Assembly (NCBI RefSeq): GCF_000802245.2
Contig: NZ_CP021080.1
Span: 1,488,001-1,552,000 of the forward strand
Source of the DNA: Streptomyces pluripotens
Lineage (GTDB): Bacteria > Actinomycetota > Actinomycetes > Streptomycetales > Streptomycetaceae
DNA: 64,000 nucleotides
Direction: 5' to 3'
A program made the translations under genes and the position numbers. The notes below the pieces were generated by a model. That model did not search any database. It saw nothing but the letters and a program-made list of their open reading frames with translations, and had not been told where the DNA came from. Of this stretch, positions 1-10,396 are shown piece after piece. Position 1 is the stretch's first letter. Each line of letters opens with the position of its first letter.

Positions 1-2
1 CG

Positions 3-362
3 GGGCTGATCGAGGGCCAGGACGTGGAGCAGTCCAGCCGGCCCAACAAGAAGGTCTACCACCTCACCGACGCCGGGCGTGAGGCGCTGCGCACCTGGTT
101 CGAGGAGACCGAGGACGAGCCGCGGGTGCGGGACGAGTTCTTCATGAAACTCGCCCTCGCCTCGCAAACCGGTCTCGCCGACCAGATCGCCCTCATCAAC
201 AAGCAGCGGCGCCAGTACCTCAACACCATGCGCGACCTGTCGAAACTGGCCGCGGCCGAGACCCGGGACAACCGAATCGCCCAGTTGCTCATAGAGGGCG
301 CGATGCTGCACCTGCAGGCCGACCTCGACTGGCTGGAGCGGTGCCAGGAGGAACTGGAATGA
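3..362 (+). CDS. PadR-family transcriptional regulator, C-terminal part (5' end outside window)
   Basis: The frame is open from the window edge, so the start lies upstream and about 119 residues are visible. The first residues, including KKVYHLTDAGREALRTW, match the wing of a PadR winged helix. The rest is the long C-terminal helical part used for dimerisation (roughly the last 80 residues, ending in WLERCQEELE). PadR proteins are ligand-responsive repressors that often control an adjacent efflux pump. The stop codon overlaps the ATG of the following ABC ATPase as ATGA, so this protein probably controls, and is co-translated with, the transporter downstream. Family is clear; target and ligand are inferred. 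Confidence 0.85.
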   Translation, partial: GLIEGQDVEQSSRPNKKVYHLTDAGREALRTWFEETEDEPRVRDEFFMKLALASQTGLADQIALINKQRRQYLNTMRDLSKLAAAETRDNRIAQLLIEGAMLHLQADLDWLERCQEELE

Positions 363-1108
363 GCGAGGACGCCACTCCGGTGCTGCGGGCCGAAGGCCTG
401 GTGAAGACCCACCACGGCGAAGGCGCACCCGCCCGTGCGGTGCGCGGCGTCGACCTGAGTGTGGCGCGCGGCGAGTTCGTGGCGATCACCGGCCCCTCCG
501 GCGCCGGGAAGTCGACACTGCTGCACCTGCTCGGCGGACTCCAGCGGCCGGACGAGGGCAGCATCTGGCTGGCCGGCCGGTGCACGGACTCCTTCAGCGA
601 GGCGCGCTGGGCCGTCGAGCGCCGGAAGGCCATCGGGATCGTCTTCCAGTTCTTCAACCTGGTGTCGAACCTATCGGTCGCCGACAATGTCGAGCTGCCC
701 GCCCTACTGGCCGGAGTCCCGCCGAAGAAGGCCCGCACCGGGCGGGAAGCCCTCCTCGCCGAACTGGGCCTCGACGGCAAGGAGCGCAGCATGCCCGGCG
801 AGCTATCCGGCGGCGAACAGCAGCGGGTCGCCCTGGCCCGGGCCCTGGTCAACCATCCGCCACTGCTGCTGGCCGACGAGCCCGCCGGCAGCCTGGACAG
901 CAAGGGCACCCGCGAGGTGATGCGGCTGCTGTCCCGATTCCACGACCGTGGTCAGACCATCGTGCTGGTGACCCACGACGCCCGGCTGGCGAGCGCCGCG
1001 GACCGGGTGATCAGCTTCTTCGACGGTCGCATAGCCGACGACGCGGCCCTGGACGGCACGCCGTCCAAACGCAGCGGTACCTCCGGTGTGCTGGAGCTGA
1101 GGGACTGA
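359..1108 (+). CDS. ABC transporter ATP-binding protein (LolD/MacB type)
   Basis: A 249-residue ABC ATPase with Walker A GPSGAGKST at residues 45-53, the signature LSGGEQQRVALARAL near 150, Walker B LLLADEPAG and a late switch histidine (VTHD). I chose the ATG at 359 over a GTG at 341 because AGGAGG sits at 346-351 and the ATG overlaps the stop of the PadR gene. This subclass energises FtsX-type permeases rather than conventional importers, and such a permease follows about 45 bases downstream. The trio PadR, ATPase, permease is a common drug- or envelope-stress module in actinomycetes. The substrate cannot be told from the sequence. Confidence 0.93.
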   Translation: MSEDATPVLRAEGLVKTHHGEGAPARAVRGVDLSVARGEFVAITGPSGAGKSTLLHLLGGLQRPDEGSIWLAGRCTDSFSEARWAVERRKAIGIVFQFFNLVSNLSVADNVELPALLAGVPPKKARTGREALLAELGLDGKERSMPGELSGGEQQRVALARALVNHPPLLLADEPAGSLDSKGTREVMRLLSRFHDRGQTIVLVTHDARLASAADRVISFFDGRIADDAALDGTPSKRSGTSGVLELRD

Positions 1109-1151
1109 TGGAGCGTCTCACGGTACGTCACGGGGCGAGGAGCTGAGGCGC

Positions 1152-3434
1152 GTGCGGGCGACCCTGCGCTGGGCGCACTCCGATCTGCGCACGCATCGCG
1201 GTGAAGCACTGTTCCTCGTGCTGGCCACCGCTGGGATCGTCGCCTCCCTGCTGCTGGCCACCGCGCTGTTCGGCTACGCCACCAACCCCTGGCAGCGGGT
1301 CTTCACCCAGGCCCGGGGGGCGCATGTGTGGATCCACACCTCGCTCTCCGCCGATGCCCGGGCGCTGGCCCGGCTGGACGGCGTCGAGTCGGTCGCCGGC
1401 CCCTACCGCACCGAGTCGGCCACCGTCGCCTCCCGCGGCACCCGTGTCTCCGTGGAACTGCGCGGCACCCCGCGCCTGCCCTCCGTCAGCCGTCCGCTGC
1501 TCACCACGGGACACTGGCTGGATGCGGCCGAGCCGAACGGTGTGGTGCTGGAGAGCAGCCTGGCCCGGGCGCTGCTGGCCGAGCCCGGAGACACCCTGAC
1601 GCTGCCCGGCACGACCCGTACCCTCACCGTGGAAGGCATCGCGGACAGCGCCGAACCCCACTACAGCCCGGGCGAGCGGCCCGGCCTCGTCTGGGCGCTG
1701 CCGGCCGCGGTGCGCGCTCCCGCCGGCCAGGTGATCGGGCTGCGACTGGGCGACCCGGCCGACACGGACTACATCGTGCAGCGGGCCGTCACCGCGCTGG
1801 GCTCGGGCGCGGTCGGTGAGGTCTCCACCTGGCGGCAGGCGCGCTCCGCGGCGCAGGGGGACAACCGGCTGCTGGGCCAGGTGCTCGGTCTGTTCGGTCT
1901 GGGCGCCCTGGTCGCCGCCGGGTTTGCGGTGCACGGGGCGATCGCGACCCGCATCCGCGGGCATCTGCGGGACCTCTCGATCCTGAAGGCGATCGGCTTC
2001 ACACCCGGCCAGGTCGTCCGGGTCTTCCTGCTCCAGCACCTCGCGTACGCCCTCCTCGGGTCCGTGGCCGCCGCGGCGCTCACCGAGGCCCTGGGCAGCC
2101 GGATCCCCGGGCGGCTCGGGGATGCCGTGGGCGTGTGGCAGGGGCTCCCCGGGCATGCCCTGGCGGTGCTCGCGGTGCCCGTCGGCGCGGTGCTGTTCAT
2201 CGGGCTGACCACGGGGCTCGCGGCCTGGCGGGCGGGGCGGGTACCGCCGGTTCCGGTACCGCGCCCCGCGGCTCCGGCGGGCGGACGGCTCACCGGACCG
2301 GCCCGGCGGGCGCTGGGGCTGCGGTGGCCGGCCGCACTGGTCCTCGGCTGTCACAAGGTGTTCACCGGACGCGGCCGGTCGCTGGCCACCGTGGCCCGGC
2401 TGACGCTGCCACTGCTGCTGATCGTGGTGGCGCTCAGCGCCTGGACCACCATCGACCGGTTCCACAGCAGCCCCGGGCAGATGGGCCTGCCGACGGCACT
2501 CACGGTCCGTTCGGACGGTGCCCTGCGCCCGACGGACGTACAGGCCCTGCTGATGCGTGACTCCCGGGTCGCCGCCGCCTACCCGGGAGTCGAGGAAGCC
2601 GCGCTGGTCCCCGGACAGACTGGGACGATCGCCCTGCGCGGCATCGGCACCCGCGCAGAGCCCTACCCGTACACCCTCGCCGAGGGCCACGCGGCGCGCG
2701 GACCGGACGAAGCGGTGGCCGGCCAGGGCCTGCTGGACCTGCTGCACGCGCGGGTCGGCGACTGGGTGCGGATGACGGTGGGCGACCGCCCACAGATCTT
2801 GCACATCGTGGGCCGCAGCATCGAACCGCGGAACGCCGGCCGGGTCGCGACGACCTCGCTGGACACCCTGCGGGAGAACGATCCCGGACTGTCCGCGGCC
2901 TTCTACGAGCTGCGGCTGCGCCCCGGTGCCGACCCGCAGCTCGTGGCCGCCGCACTCGCCGCGGCCGGCGCGGGCCACCTGGACGTGCATCCCTTGACCA
3001 ACCCTGCCGACGGCCTGTCGCCGCTGCGTGCGGTCGTCGCTGGGCTGATCGCCGTCCTGGCCCTCATCGGACTGGTCGAGTTGCTCACCGCGATCGGCGC
3101 GAGTGTCCGTGAGGGCGAGCGGGACTTGCTCGCCCTCAGGGCAATCGGCATGTCGCCGCGGCAGATCACCGCGATCACCGTCACGGCGACGGGCTGCACC
3201 ACTCTGGTCGCAGTCGTCGCTGGTACGGCGCTGGGGCTGCCGCTGGCCCGTCGGCTGATCGACGCCCAGGGCAGCTCCGGCGGCATCGGCGCGGGCATCG
3301 CCCAGTCCCCCTCCCCCGGCCTGCTGCTCCTGCTGAGCGCCGCGGCCGTGCTGGGAGCGGCGGCGCTGGCCGCACTACCCGCGGCCCGCGCGACCCGCAG
3401 ACGCCTCGCGGACACGCTGAGCGCGGTGGCCTGA
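1152..3434 (+). CDS. FtsX-like permease (MacB-type ABC transporter, two FtsX domains)
   Basis: A 760-residue membrane protein. An N-terminal membrane segment (around residues 18-40) is followed by a large extracytoplasmic domain. A first three-helix FtsX block lies at about 230-365, then a second extracytoplasmic region, and a second FtsX block at about 640-755 containing the typical ERDLLALRAIGMSPRQI. The duplicated FtsX layout is that of full-length actinobacterial permeases that pair with a single LolD-like ATPase, here the preceding gene. The GTG start at 1152 has a GAGGAG-like site ten bases before it. It probably forms a mechanotransmission or export complex at the membrane; cargo unknown. 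It converges on pgi across a hairpin. Confidence 0.9.
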   Translation: MRATLRWAHSDLRTHRGEALFLVLATAGIVASLLLATALFGYATNPWQRVFTQARGAHVWIHTSLSADARALARLDGVESVAGPYRTESATVASRGTRVSVELRGTPRLPSVSRPLLTTGHWLDAAEPNGVVLESSLARALLAEPGDTLTLPGTTRTLTVEGIADSAEPHYSPGERPGLVWALPAAVRAPAGQVIGLRLGDPADTDYIVQRAVTALGSGAVGEVSTWRQARSAAQGDNRLLGQVLGLFGLGALVAAGFAVHGAIATRIRGHLRDLSILKAIGFTPGQVVRVFLLQHLAYALLGSVAAAALTEALGSRIPGRLGDAVGVWQGLPGHALAVLAVPVGAVLFIGLTTGLAAWRAGRVPPVPVPRPAAPAGGRLTGPARRALGLRWPAALVLGCHKVFTGRGRSLATVARLTLPLLLIVVALSAWTTIDRFHSSPGQMGLPTALTVRSDGALRPTDVQALLMRDSRVAAAYPGVEEAALVPGQTGTIALRGIGTRAEPYPYTLAEGHAARGPDEAVAGQGLLDLLHARVGDWVRMTVGDRPQILHIVGRSIEPRNAGRVATTSLDTLRENDPGLSAAFYELRLRPGADPQLVAAALAAAGAGHLDVHPLTNPADGLSPLRAVVAGLIAVLALIGLVELLTAIGASVREGERDLLALRAIGMSPRQITAITVTATGCTTLVAVVAGTALGLPLARRLIDAQGSSGGIGAGIAQSPSPGLLLLLSAAAVLGAAALAALPAARATRRRLADTLSAVA

Positions 3435-3440
3435 GCCGCG

Positions 3441-3463
3441 GCCCACGGACCCGAGCCGTGGGC
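3441..3463. terminator. Bidirectional hairpin between the FtsX permease and pgi
   Basis: A perfect 8-bp stem (GCCCACGG with CCGTGGGC) and a 7-base loop lie in the 35-base gap between the convergent stops at 3434 and 3470. There is no T-tract, as is usual for Streptomyces terminators. Its position between two 3' ends supports a shared terminator. Confidence 0.6.
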
Positions 3464-3469
3464 AGCCGA

Positions 3470-5122
3470 TCAGTCCCGGCCGCGCAGCTGCCGGTACCTG
3501 GAGACCAGGGCCTCGGTCGACGCGTCCAGGCCGGGCACCTCGGCCCCCTCGGTGAGGGCCGGCTCCACGCGCTTGGCGAGGACCTTGCCGAGCTCCACAC
3601 CCCACTGGTCGAAGGAGTCGATGTTCCAGACGGCACCCTGCACGAACACCTTGTGCTCGTAGAGAGCCACCAGCTGGCCGAGCACGGACGGGGTGAGTGC
3701 CCGGGCCAGGATGGTCGTCGTCGGCCGGTTGCCCTGGAAGGTCTTGTGGGGGACCAGTTCGTCCGGCACGCCCTCGGCGCGGACCTCGTCGGCGGTCTTG
3801 CCGAAGGCGAGGGCCTGGGTCTGGGCGAAGAAGTTGGCCATCAGCAGGTCGTGCTGGGCCCTGACCTCCCCGCTCAGTTCGGCGACCGGCTCGGCGAAGC
3901 CGATGAAGTCCGCCGGGATCAGCTTGGTGCCCTGGTGGATCAACTGGTAGTAGGCGTGCTGCCCGTTGGTTCCCGGGGTGCCCCAGACGACCGGACCGGT
4001 CTGCCACTCGACTTGCCTGCCGTCACGGGCCACGTGCTTGCCGTTGGACTCCATCTCCAGTTGCTGCAGGTACGCGGTGAACCTGGACAGGTAGTGGCTG
4101 TACGGCAGGACAGCGTGCGACTGGGCGTCGTGGAAGTTGTCGTACCAGATGCCGAGCAAGCCCATCAGCAGCGGGGCGTTGGCCTCGGCGGGGGCGGTGC
4201 GGAAGTGGTCGTCGATCAGGCGGAAGCCGTCGAGCATCTCCCGGAACCGGTCCGGGCCGATGGCGATCATCAGGGAGAGGCCGATCGCGGAGTCGTACGA
4301 GTACCGACCGCCCACCCAGTCCCAGAACTCGAACATGTTGGCCGTGTCGATGCCGAAACCGGCCACCTTCTCGGCGTTGGTGGACAGCGCGACGAAGTGC
4401 TTGGCCACCGCGGACGCGTCACCGAGCGCGTCCAACAGCCACGTCCGCGCGGAGGTCGCGTTGGTGATCGTCTCGATCGTGGTGAACGTCTTGGAGGCGA
4501 TGATGAACAGAGTCTCGGCCGGGTCCAGGTCGCGGGTGGCCTCGTGCAGGTCGGCACCGTCCACGTTCGACACGAAACGGACGGTCAAGGTGCGGTCGGT
4601 GAAGCTGCGCAGTGCCTCGTACGCCATCGCGGGCCCCAGGTCCGAGCCGCCGATGCCGATGTTGATCACGTTCTTGATGCGCTTGCCGGTGTGACCGGTC
4701 CAGGCGCCGGAACGGACCTGTTCGGCGAAGCCGGCCATCTTGTCCAGCACGGCGTGCACCTTCGGGACGACGTTCTCTCCGTCGACCTCGATCACCGCGT
4801 CGCGGGGAGCGCGCAGCGCGGTGTGCAGCACGGCCCGGTTCTCGGTGATGTTGATCTTCTCGCCGCGGAACATCGCGTCCCGCAGCGCGAACACGTCCGT
4901 CGCCGCGGCCAGCTCGCGCAGCAGCCGCAGCGTCTCGTCGGTGACCAGGTGCTTGGAGTAGTCGATGTAGAGATCCCCGACCTGGAGCACGTATCCGATG
5001 CCCCGCCGCTGATCGGCGGCGAACAGGTCCTTCAGATGGGTGTCGGCCAGTTCCTCCCGGTGCTTGGCGAGAGCGGTCCATTCGGGCATCTGGTTGAGCC
5101 TGGTACGGCCGTCTGCGTTCAT
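3470..5122 (-). CDS. pgi: Glucose-6-phosphate isomerase
   Basis: A 550-residue cytoplasmic enzyme that interconverts glucose 6-phosphate and fructose 6-phosphate. Family signatures are present: the glycine-rich [11 protein letters not shown], the first PGI signature in [14 protein letters not shown], and the second in [14 protein letters not shown] near the C-terminus. The open frame runs 97 codons further upstream, but that extension is not PGI-like. The ATG at 5122 ([10 protein letters not shown]) gives the normal family length. It heads a minus-strand block of sugar-phosphate genes but is separated from the next one by about 600 bases, so it is probably transcribed separately. Confidence 0.97.
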   Translation of the reverse strand: MNADGRTRLNQMPEWTALAKHREELADTHLKDLFAADQRRGIGYVLQVGDLYIDYSKHLVTDETLRLLRELAAATDVFALRDAMFRGEKINITENRAVLHTALRAPRDAVIEVDGENVVPKVHAVLDKMAGFAEQVRSGAWTGHTGKRIKNVINIGIGGSDLGPAMAYEALRSFTDRTLTVRFVSNVDGADLHEATRDLDPAETLFIIASKTFTTIETITNATSARTWLLDALGDASAVAKHFVALSTNAEKVAGFGIDTANMFEFWDWVGGRYSYDSAIGLSLMIAIGPDRFREMLDGFRLIDDHFRTAPAEANAPLLMGLLGIWYDNFHDAQSHAVLPYSHYLSRFTAYLQQLEMESNGKHVARDGRQVEWQTGPVVWGTPGTNGQHAYYQLIHQGTKLIPADFIGFAEPVAELSGEVRAQHDLLMANFFAQTQALAFGKTADEVRAEGVPDELVPHKTFQGNRPTTTILARALTPSVLGQLVALYEHKVFVQGAVWNIDSFDQWGVELGKVLAKRVEPALTEGAEVPGLDASTEALVSRYRQLRGRD

Positions 5123-5726
5123 TTCCGACTTCAGCCTTCTTTCGTCCCTGTCCCAGCTGTTCCAACCTAATTGATCACCGTGGGGCGCGAGTGGTCGTGG
5201 CGCGTCATCCGGTGTAACAACGGGTACGTCCGCTCTGCGGTTCGGTATCAGCGAGGTGACGGACAGGACGAGGCAAGCAACCGTGAAGGGAGCCGGCTCG
5301 TTCAGGCTCGGGCCGTGGCCCCGCCACAGCCGAGCAGGGCACCCAGCGAGGCCCACGACGGCCAGGGTACGGAAGGCGGAGTGATCCGATCGGGCGTGTC
5401 GGCGGGAGCACATGCTGCTGCGTCAGGGGATTGTGTCGACCTTCCACGGCACGCCCGTGCGCCCGAAGGGGCGAGGGCGGGGATCAGGGCCCCCACCGCC
5501 CGGTGCCCCGCCGGAGCCGGAGGGCACCACGGCTCTCCACAACCGCCCGGGGCCTCCGCGCCGTGCGGACTCGTCGCTCTCCCTCGTTCCCGCCGCGGTC
5601 AGGACTCCCGCCTCGCGGTTCGCGCCTGCACGAAAACGCGGAGGGCACCACTGACGATCGGTCGGCGCCAGGGTGGCACAGACAACTCCGGCCGGGAACC
5701 CACAGGCACCCGACCGGTCTCAACTC
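5123..5726. other. Intergenic region upstream of pgi
   Basis: About 600 bases without a convincing gene. Open frames on both strands are Arg/Pro-rich shadows with no family resemblance. The pgi promoter should lie here; an AT-richer patch (TGATCAATTAGG on the minus strand, near 5165-5180) is the only visible candidate. The 3' end of the RbpA-like gene abuts the far side. Confidence 0.4.
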
Positions 5727-6062
5727 CTAGATCTCGCCCCGCAGTTTGGCGAGCGCCTCGGCGAGGATCGCCTCGCCGTCCGCGTCGCTGCGCCGCTCCC
5801 GCACATACGCCAGGTGCGTCTTATAGGGCTCGGTCCGCGGTGGGTCCGGCGGGTTGTCCCGGTCCTGGCCGGCCGGGAAGCCGCACCGCGGACAGTCCCA
5901 GGTCTCGGGTACCTGTGCGTCGCTGGCGAAACTCGGCTGGGTCTCATGCCCGTTGGAGCACCAGAAGGAGATGCGCAGACGCGGCGCGGACTCACCGCGC
6001 TCGGCCTCGCCCATCGGCCCCGCCCCGACCCGGCTACCTCGGATCGCGTTGCCACTTGCCAC
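5727..6062 (-). CDS. RbpA-family RNA polymerase-binding protein (paralogue)
   Basis: A 111-residue protein related to the actinobacterial transcription activator RbpA, which binds RNA polymerase and the principal sigma factor. Seen here: a basic N-terminal linker (AIRGSRVGAG), a zinc-binding pattern Cys35, His39, Cys57, Cys60, and a C-terminal sigma-interaction segment with YKTHLAYVRERR in place of the RTHWDMLMERR typical of RbpA. The GTG start at 6062 has GGAG eight bases before it; the longer open frame is not conserved. The core sequence differs enough from typical streptomycete RbpA that I take it as the second family member, not the housekeeping copy. Confidence 0.88.
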   Translation of the reverse strand: MASGNAIRGSRVGAGPMGEAERGESAPRLRISFWCSNGHETQPSFASDAQVPETWDCPRCGFPAGQDRDNPPDPPRTEPYKTHLAYVRERRSDADGEAILAEALAKLRGEI

Positions 6063-6305
6063 GGTCGTAACTCCCTGCGTGATGGTGCCGCGAAGCGATT
6101 CGGCGTTCCGCTTCACTGCGAGCGCCTCAGTCTACGTAAGGCCCAACGCGCGTCTAGTGATTGGAGTTACAGCCCCCATATCCAGACGCAAGCCCCATGA
6201 TAGGCCGCGCTCGGGAGCGCATGCCGAACATGGGGCGTTACGTGCGGAATATGTGTGATGTGCTCGGTGTGCGTGCGACTCGCCGCCAGCCGTTCGTCTT
6301 CGCCG

Positions 6306-6542
6306 TCAGTTGTTCGTCTTCATCAGGATGCCGAGGACGATGATGCACGCGAACCACAGCAGACCGATCACGATGGTGATCCGGTCAAGGTTGCGCTCGG
6401 CGACCGAGGAGCCGCCGACGGAGGACTGCATGCCGCCACCGAACATGTCGGAGAGACCGCCGCCCTTCCCCTTGTGCATCAGCACCAGCAGCATCAGCAG
6501 CAGGCTGAAGACGATCAGGGCGATCGAGAACCCCAAAACCAC
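6306..6542 (-). CDS. secG: Preprotein translocase subunit SecG
   Basis: A 78-residue membrane protein with two hydrophobic helices (about residues 3-22 and 55-75) joined by the conserved cytoplasmic loop containing HKGKGGGLSDMFGGG. SecG is the small accessory subunit of the SecYEG export channel. The GTG start at 6542 is preceded by GAGGAAG. Its place directly downstream of tpiA is the usual one in actinobacteria. The 135-base gap to tpiA and 243-base gap to the RbpA-like gene leave room for separate promoters. Confidence 0.96.
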   Translation of the reverse strand: MVLGFSIALIVFSLLLMLLVLMHKGKGGGLSDMFGGGMQSSVGGSSVAERNLDRITIVIGLLWFACIIVLGILMKTNN

Positions 6543-6677
6543 GGCTGGACCAACTTCCTCGGATTCAAATGGACGACGGGGGCCGAAGCTCTCTGGTGAG
6601 CCTACCGGTCACTTTCCGAGCCTCCGGCCCCCGCAAGGGTACGACGAAACGCCGTTACCGCCTACTCACAGCCCTAC

Positions 6678-7454
6678 TCACTGATCGCGGAAGCGCACGA
6701 TCTTGACGAACTCGTCGGCGTCCAGGGAGGCACCACCGACCAGGGCGCCGTCGATGTCGGCCTGGGCCATGATCTCGGCGACGTTCCCCGACTTCACGGA
6801 GCCGCCGTACTGGATGCGGACCTGGTCGGCCACGTCCTGCGTGTACAGCTCGGCGATCTTGACGCGGATGGCGGCGCAGACCTCCTGGGCGTCCTCGGCG
6901 CCGCAGACCTTGCCGGTGCCGATGGCCCACACGGGCTCGTAGGCGATCACGACGGTCTCGGCCTGCTCGGCCGGCAGGCCCTTCAGGCCTCCCTCGACCT
7001 GGGCGAGGGTGTGAGCCACGTGGTTGCCGGCCTCGCGGACCTCCAGCTCCTCGCCGACGCACAGGATCGGGGTCAGGCCGTGCTTGTAAGCGGCTTTGAC
7101 CTTGGCGTTCACCAGCTCATCAGTCTCATTGTGGTACTGGCGGCGCTCGGAGTGGCCGATGGTCACGAATGTGCACTTGAGCTTGGCCAGCATCGAGCCG
7201 GAGATCTCACCGGTGTAGGCGCCGGAGTCGTGCTGCGAGATGTCCTGGGCGCCGTACTTGATCCTGAGCTTGTCGCCCTCGACCAGGGTCTGCACGGACC
7301 GCAGGTCGGTAAAGGGCGGCAGGACGGCGACCTCGACGGCCTCGTAGTCCTTGTCGGTCAAGGCGAAGGCGAGTTTCTGGACGTGAGCGATGGCCTCAAG
7401 GTGGTTGAGGTTCATCTTCCAGTTGCCCGCCATCAGCGGCGTGCGCGTACTCAT
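6678..7454 (-). CDS. tpiA: Triosephosphate isomerase
   Basis: A 258-residue TIM-barrel enzyme converting dihydroxyacetone phosphate and glyceraldehyde 3-phosphate. Catalytic elements are all visible: Lys in GNWKMN (residues 10-15), the electrophilic His in IGHSERR, the catalytic base Glu in [12 protein letters not shown], and the phosphate-binding [10 protein letters not shown] near the end. It starts six bases after the pgk stop, so pgk and tpiA are co-transcribed and probably translationally coupled. Confidence 0.98.
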   Translation of the reverse strand: MSTRTPLMAGNWKMNLNHLEAIAHVQKLAFALTDKDYEAVEVAVLPPFTDLRSVQTLVEGDKLRIKYGAQDISQHDSGAYTGEISGSMLAKLKCTFVTIGHSERRQYHNETDELVNAKVKAAYKHGLTPILCVGEELEVREAGNHVAHTLAQVEGGLKGLPAEQAETVVIAYEPVWAIGTGKVCGAEDAQEVCAAIRVKIAELYTQDVADQVRIQYGGSVKSGNVAEIMAQADIDGALVGGASLDADEFVKIVRFRDQ

Positions 7455-7460
7455 GCTTGG

Positions 7461-8672
7461 TCAGTCCTCCAGTGCGGCGAGGCCGGGGAGCGTCTTGCCC
7501 TCAAGGTATTCGAGGGAGGCGCCGCCACCGGTCGAAATGTGGCCGAATGCGTTCTCGTCGAAGCCGAGCGTGCGCACGGCCGCGGCGGAGTCACCGCCAC
7601 CGACGACGGTGAAACCGGTCGAGTCGACCAGGGCCTGGGCGACAGCCCGGGTGCCCCCGGCGTAGTCGGGGTGCTCGAAGACGCCCATCGGGCCGTTCCA
7701 GAAGACGGTCTCGGCGTCGGTGAGCTTCGAAGCGTACAGCTCCCGGGTCTTCGGGCCGATGTCCAGGCCCTCCCGGTCGGCGGGGATCTTGTCGGCGTCG
7801 ACCACCTCGAACCGGGCGGGCGTCTTGGCCTTCAGGTCCGGGAACTCCTCGGCGGCCAGGACGTCGACGGGAAGCAGCAGCTCCACGCCCTGCTTCTCGG
7901 CGCGCTCCAGGTACTCGGCGACGGCCGGGACCTGGTCCTCCTGCAGGAGGGAGGTGCCGACCTCGTAGCCCTTGGCCTTGAGGAAGGTGTAGGCCATGCC
8001 ACCGCCGATGAGCAAACGGTCGGCCTTGCCAAGCAGCTGATCGATGACGGCGAGCTTGTCGGAGACCTTGGCACCGCCAAGCGCGACGACGTAGGGGCGC
8101 TTGACGTCCTCGGTGAGCTTCTTCAGGACGCCGACCTCGGTGGCGATGAGGTACCCGGCGTAGCGGGGCAGGCGGGCCGGGAGGTCGTAGACCGAGGCAT
8201 GCTTGCGGTGCACGGCACCGAAGCCGTCACCGACGTAGACGTCGGCGAGGGCGGCGAGCCGGTCGGCGAACTCGCCCCTCTCGGTGTCGTCCTTGGCGGT
8301 CTCGCCGGGGTTGAAGCGCAGGTTCTCGATGACCGCGACCTGGCCCGGCTGCAGGCCGTCCACGGCGGCGTGGGCGGCCGGGCCCACGGTGTCCTCGGCG
8401 AAGGCGACCGGGGCGCCGAGGAGTTCACCGAGTCGCTCGGCGGCGGGCAGCAGCGAGAAGGCGGGGTCCGGAGCACCCTTGGGGCGGCCCAGGTGCGAGG
8501 CCACGAGCACCTTGGCACCCGCGTCCGCGAGGGCCTTCACAGTGGGCAGCACCGCGCGGATGCGGCCGTCGTCGGTGATGGACCCATCGGCCAGCGGCAC
8601 GTTGAGATCGGCGCGGACGAAGACCCGCTTTCCGCTCACGCCGTCGGCGAGAAGTTCGTCGATCGTCTTCAT
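7461..8672 (-). CDS. pgk: Phosphoglycerate kinase
   Basis: A 403-residue enzyme that transfers the acyl phosphate of 1,3-bisphosphoglycerate to ADP. It carries the N-terminal signature KRVFVRADLNVPL, the VIENLRFNPGE element, the ALGGAKVSDK loop, the nucleotide-binding WNGPMGVFE and the C-terminal GGGDSAAAV. The length is normal. The ATG at 8672 follows an AGGAG site. A 134-base gap holding a hairpin separates it from gap upstream, so expression of gap and of pgk-tpiA may be partly uncoupled. Confidence 0.98.
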   Translation of the reverse strand: MKTIDELLADGVSGKRVFVRADLNVPLADGSITDDGRIRAVLPTVKALADAGAKVLVASHLGRPKGAPDPAFSLLPAAERLGELLGAPVAFAEDTVGPAAHAAVDGLQPGQVAVIENLRFNPGETAKDDTERGEFADRLAALADVYVGDGFGAVHRKHASVYDLPARLPRYAGYLIATEVGVLKKLTEDVKRPYVVALGGAKVSDKLAVIDQLLGKADRLLIGGGMAYTFLKAKGYEVGTSLLQEDQVPAVAEYLERAEKQGVELLLPVDVLAAEEFPDLKAKTPARFEVVDADKIPADREGLDIGPKTRELYASKLTDAETVFWNGPMGVFEHPDYAGGTRAVAQALVDSTGFTVVGGGDSAAAVRTLGFDENAFGHISTGGGASLEYLEGKTLPGLAALED

Positions 8673-8738
8673 TGAGTGGACTCCTGAGGAGGGCTCTTGA
8701 TGCCCTGATCGTATGAGGGCGTGATCCGTAAGCGAGAC

Positions 8739-8776
8739 AGGGCCCGGACAGCGCGACGGTGCGCTGCCCGAGCCCT
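8739..8776 (-). terminator. Hairpin between gap and pgk
   Basis: Two 16-base arms pair at 14 of 16 positions around a 6-base loop (AGGGC, then an imperfect middle, then CAGCGC, with GCGCTG and GCCCT opposite). It lies just downstream of the gap stop at 8807 on the minus strand. It may be a full terminator or an attenuator that sets the gap to pgk ratio. Confidence 0.55.
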
Positions 8777-8806
8777 GCTCTCACTTCGAGGTCCGGCTTG
8801 CGGCGA

Positions 8807-9895
<1,089 letters not shown>

Positions 9896-10062
9896 CCTCT
9901 CTGGGAGCCCCGAGGTGACATCGAGTGGCCCATACACGGGCAGGCCGTCCGTACCCGGCAGTAGGGGTACGGACCACCCGGGATCACCAAGCGGATCACC
10001 CCGCTTTATGGGGATATGTCGCCCGTTGCTGACGCCGTTGTCACTCGTTCGTGAGCGGGTCA

Positions 10063-10123
10063 GCTCACCTGTCGAGTGCCCGTCCTGCGCACTGTTGAGA
10101 GGGGGTTCCGCTCACCTGTCGAG
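10063..10123. repeat. 14-bp exact direct repeat in the gap-whiA gap
   Basis: The gap from 9815 to 10396 holds no convincing gene. It contains two identical copies of GCTCACCTGTCGAG, at 10063-10076 and 10110-10123, spaced 47 bases start to start. Their position upstream of gap and beyond the whiA 3' end suggests regulatory sites for gap or leftover duplication. Confidence 0.5.
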
Positions 10124-10348
10124 CTGGGCGAACACCCCCTCGGATGGCCGCCCGATCGACCACCGAGGGGACCTGTTCCAGGCCGAAGCCGAGCAGCGCG
10201 GTGCCGCCAGGCGGTCCCACAGGCCTCACGAGCAGGTTGCCGGGGTCATGCCATGCCTGGGTCGCACCCAGAGAGCGCCTGATGGACACGCAGGCGAAAA
10301 CCCAGCGAGCATGCGAGTGAGGCTCAGCCCGGGTGCGGGAGCTCCGGG

Positions 10349-10373
10349 GCCGACAGCCTCGGCAGGCTTCGGC
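10349..10373 (-). terminator. Hairpin downstream of whiA
   Basis: Arms GCCGA-C-AGCCT and AGGCT-TCGGC pair over 10 bp with one bulged base and a CGGC loop, about 24 bases beyond the whiA stop. It is a plausible terminator for the uvrC-whiA operon. Confidence 0.5.
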
Positions 10374-10396
10374 ACCGGCACATCGGCGGCAAGACG

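Noticed and set aside
1128..2990. Long minus-strand open frame opposite the FtsX permease
   Set aside because: It is a GC-codon shadow of the plus-strand gene, with Arg/Gly/Gln-rich composition and no family motif.
3458..5170. 570-codon plus-strand frame opposite pgi
   Set aside because: Shadow of pgi; Val/Gly/Asp-rich sequence with no known fold, while the minus strand has clear PGI signatures. The same applies to the long frames opposite pgk, gap, uvrA and rpsA.
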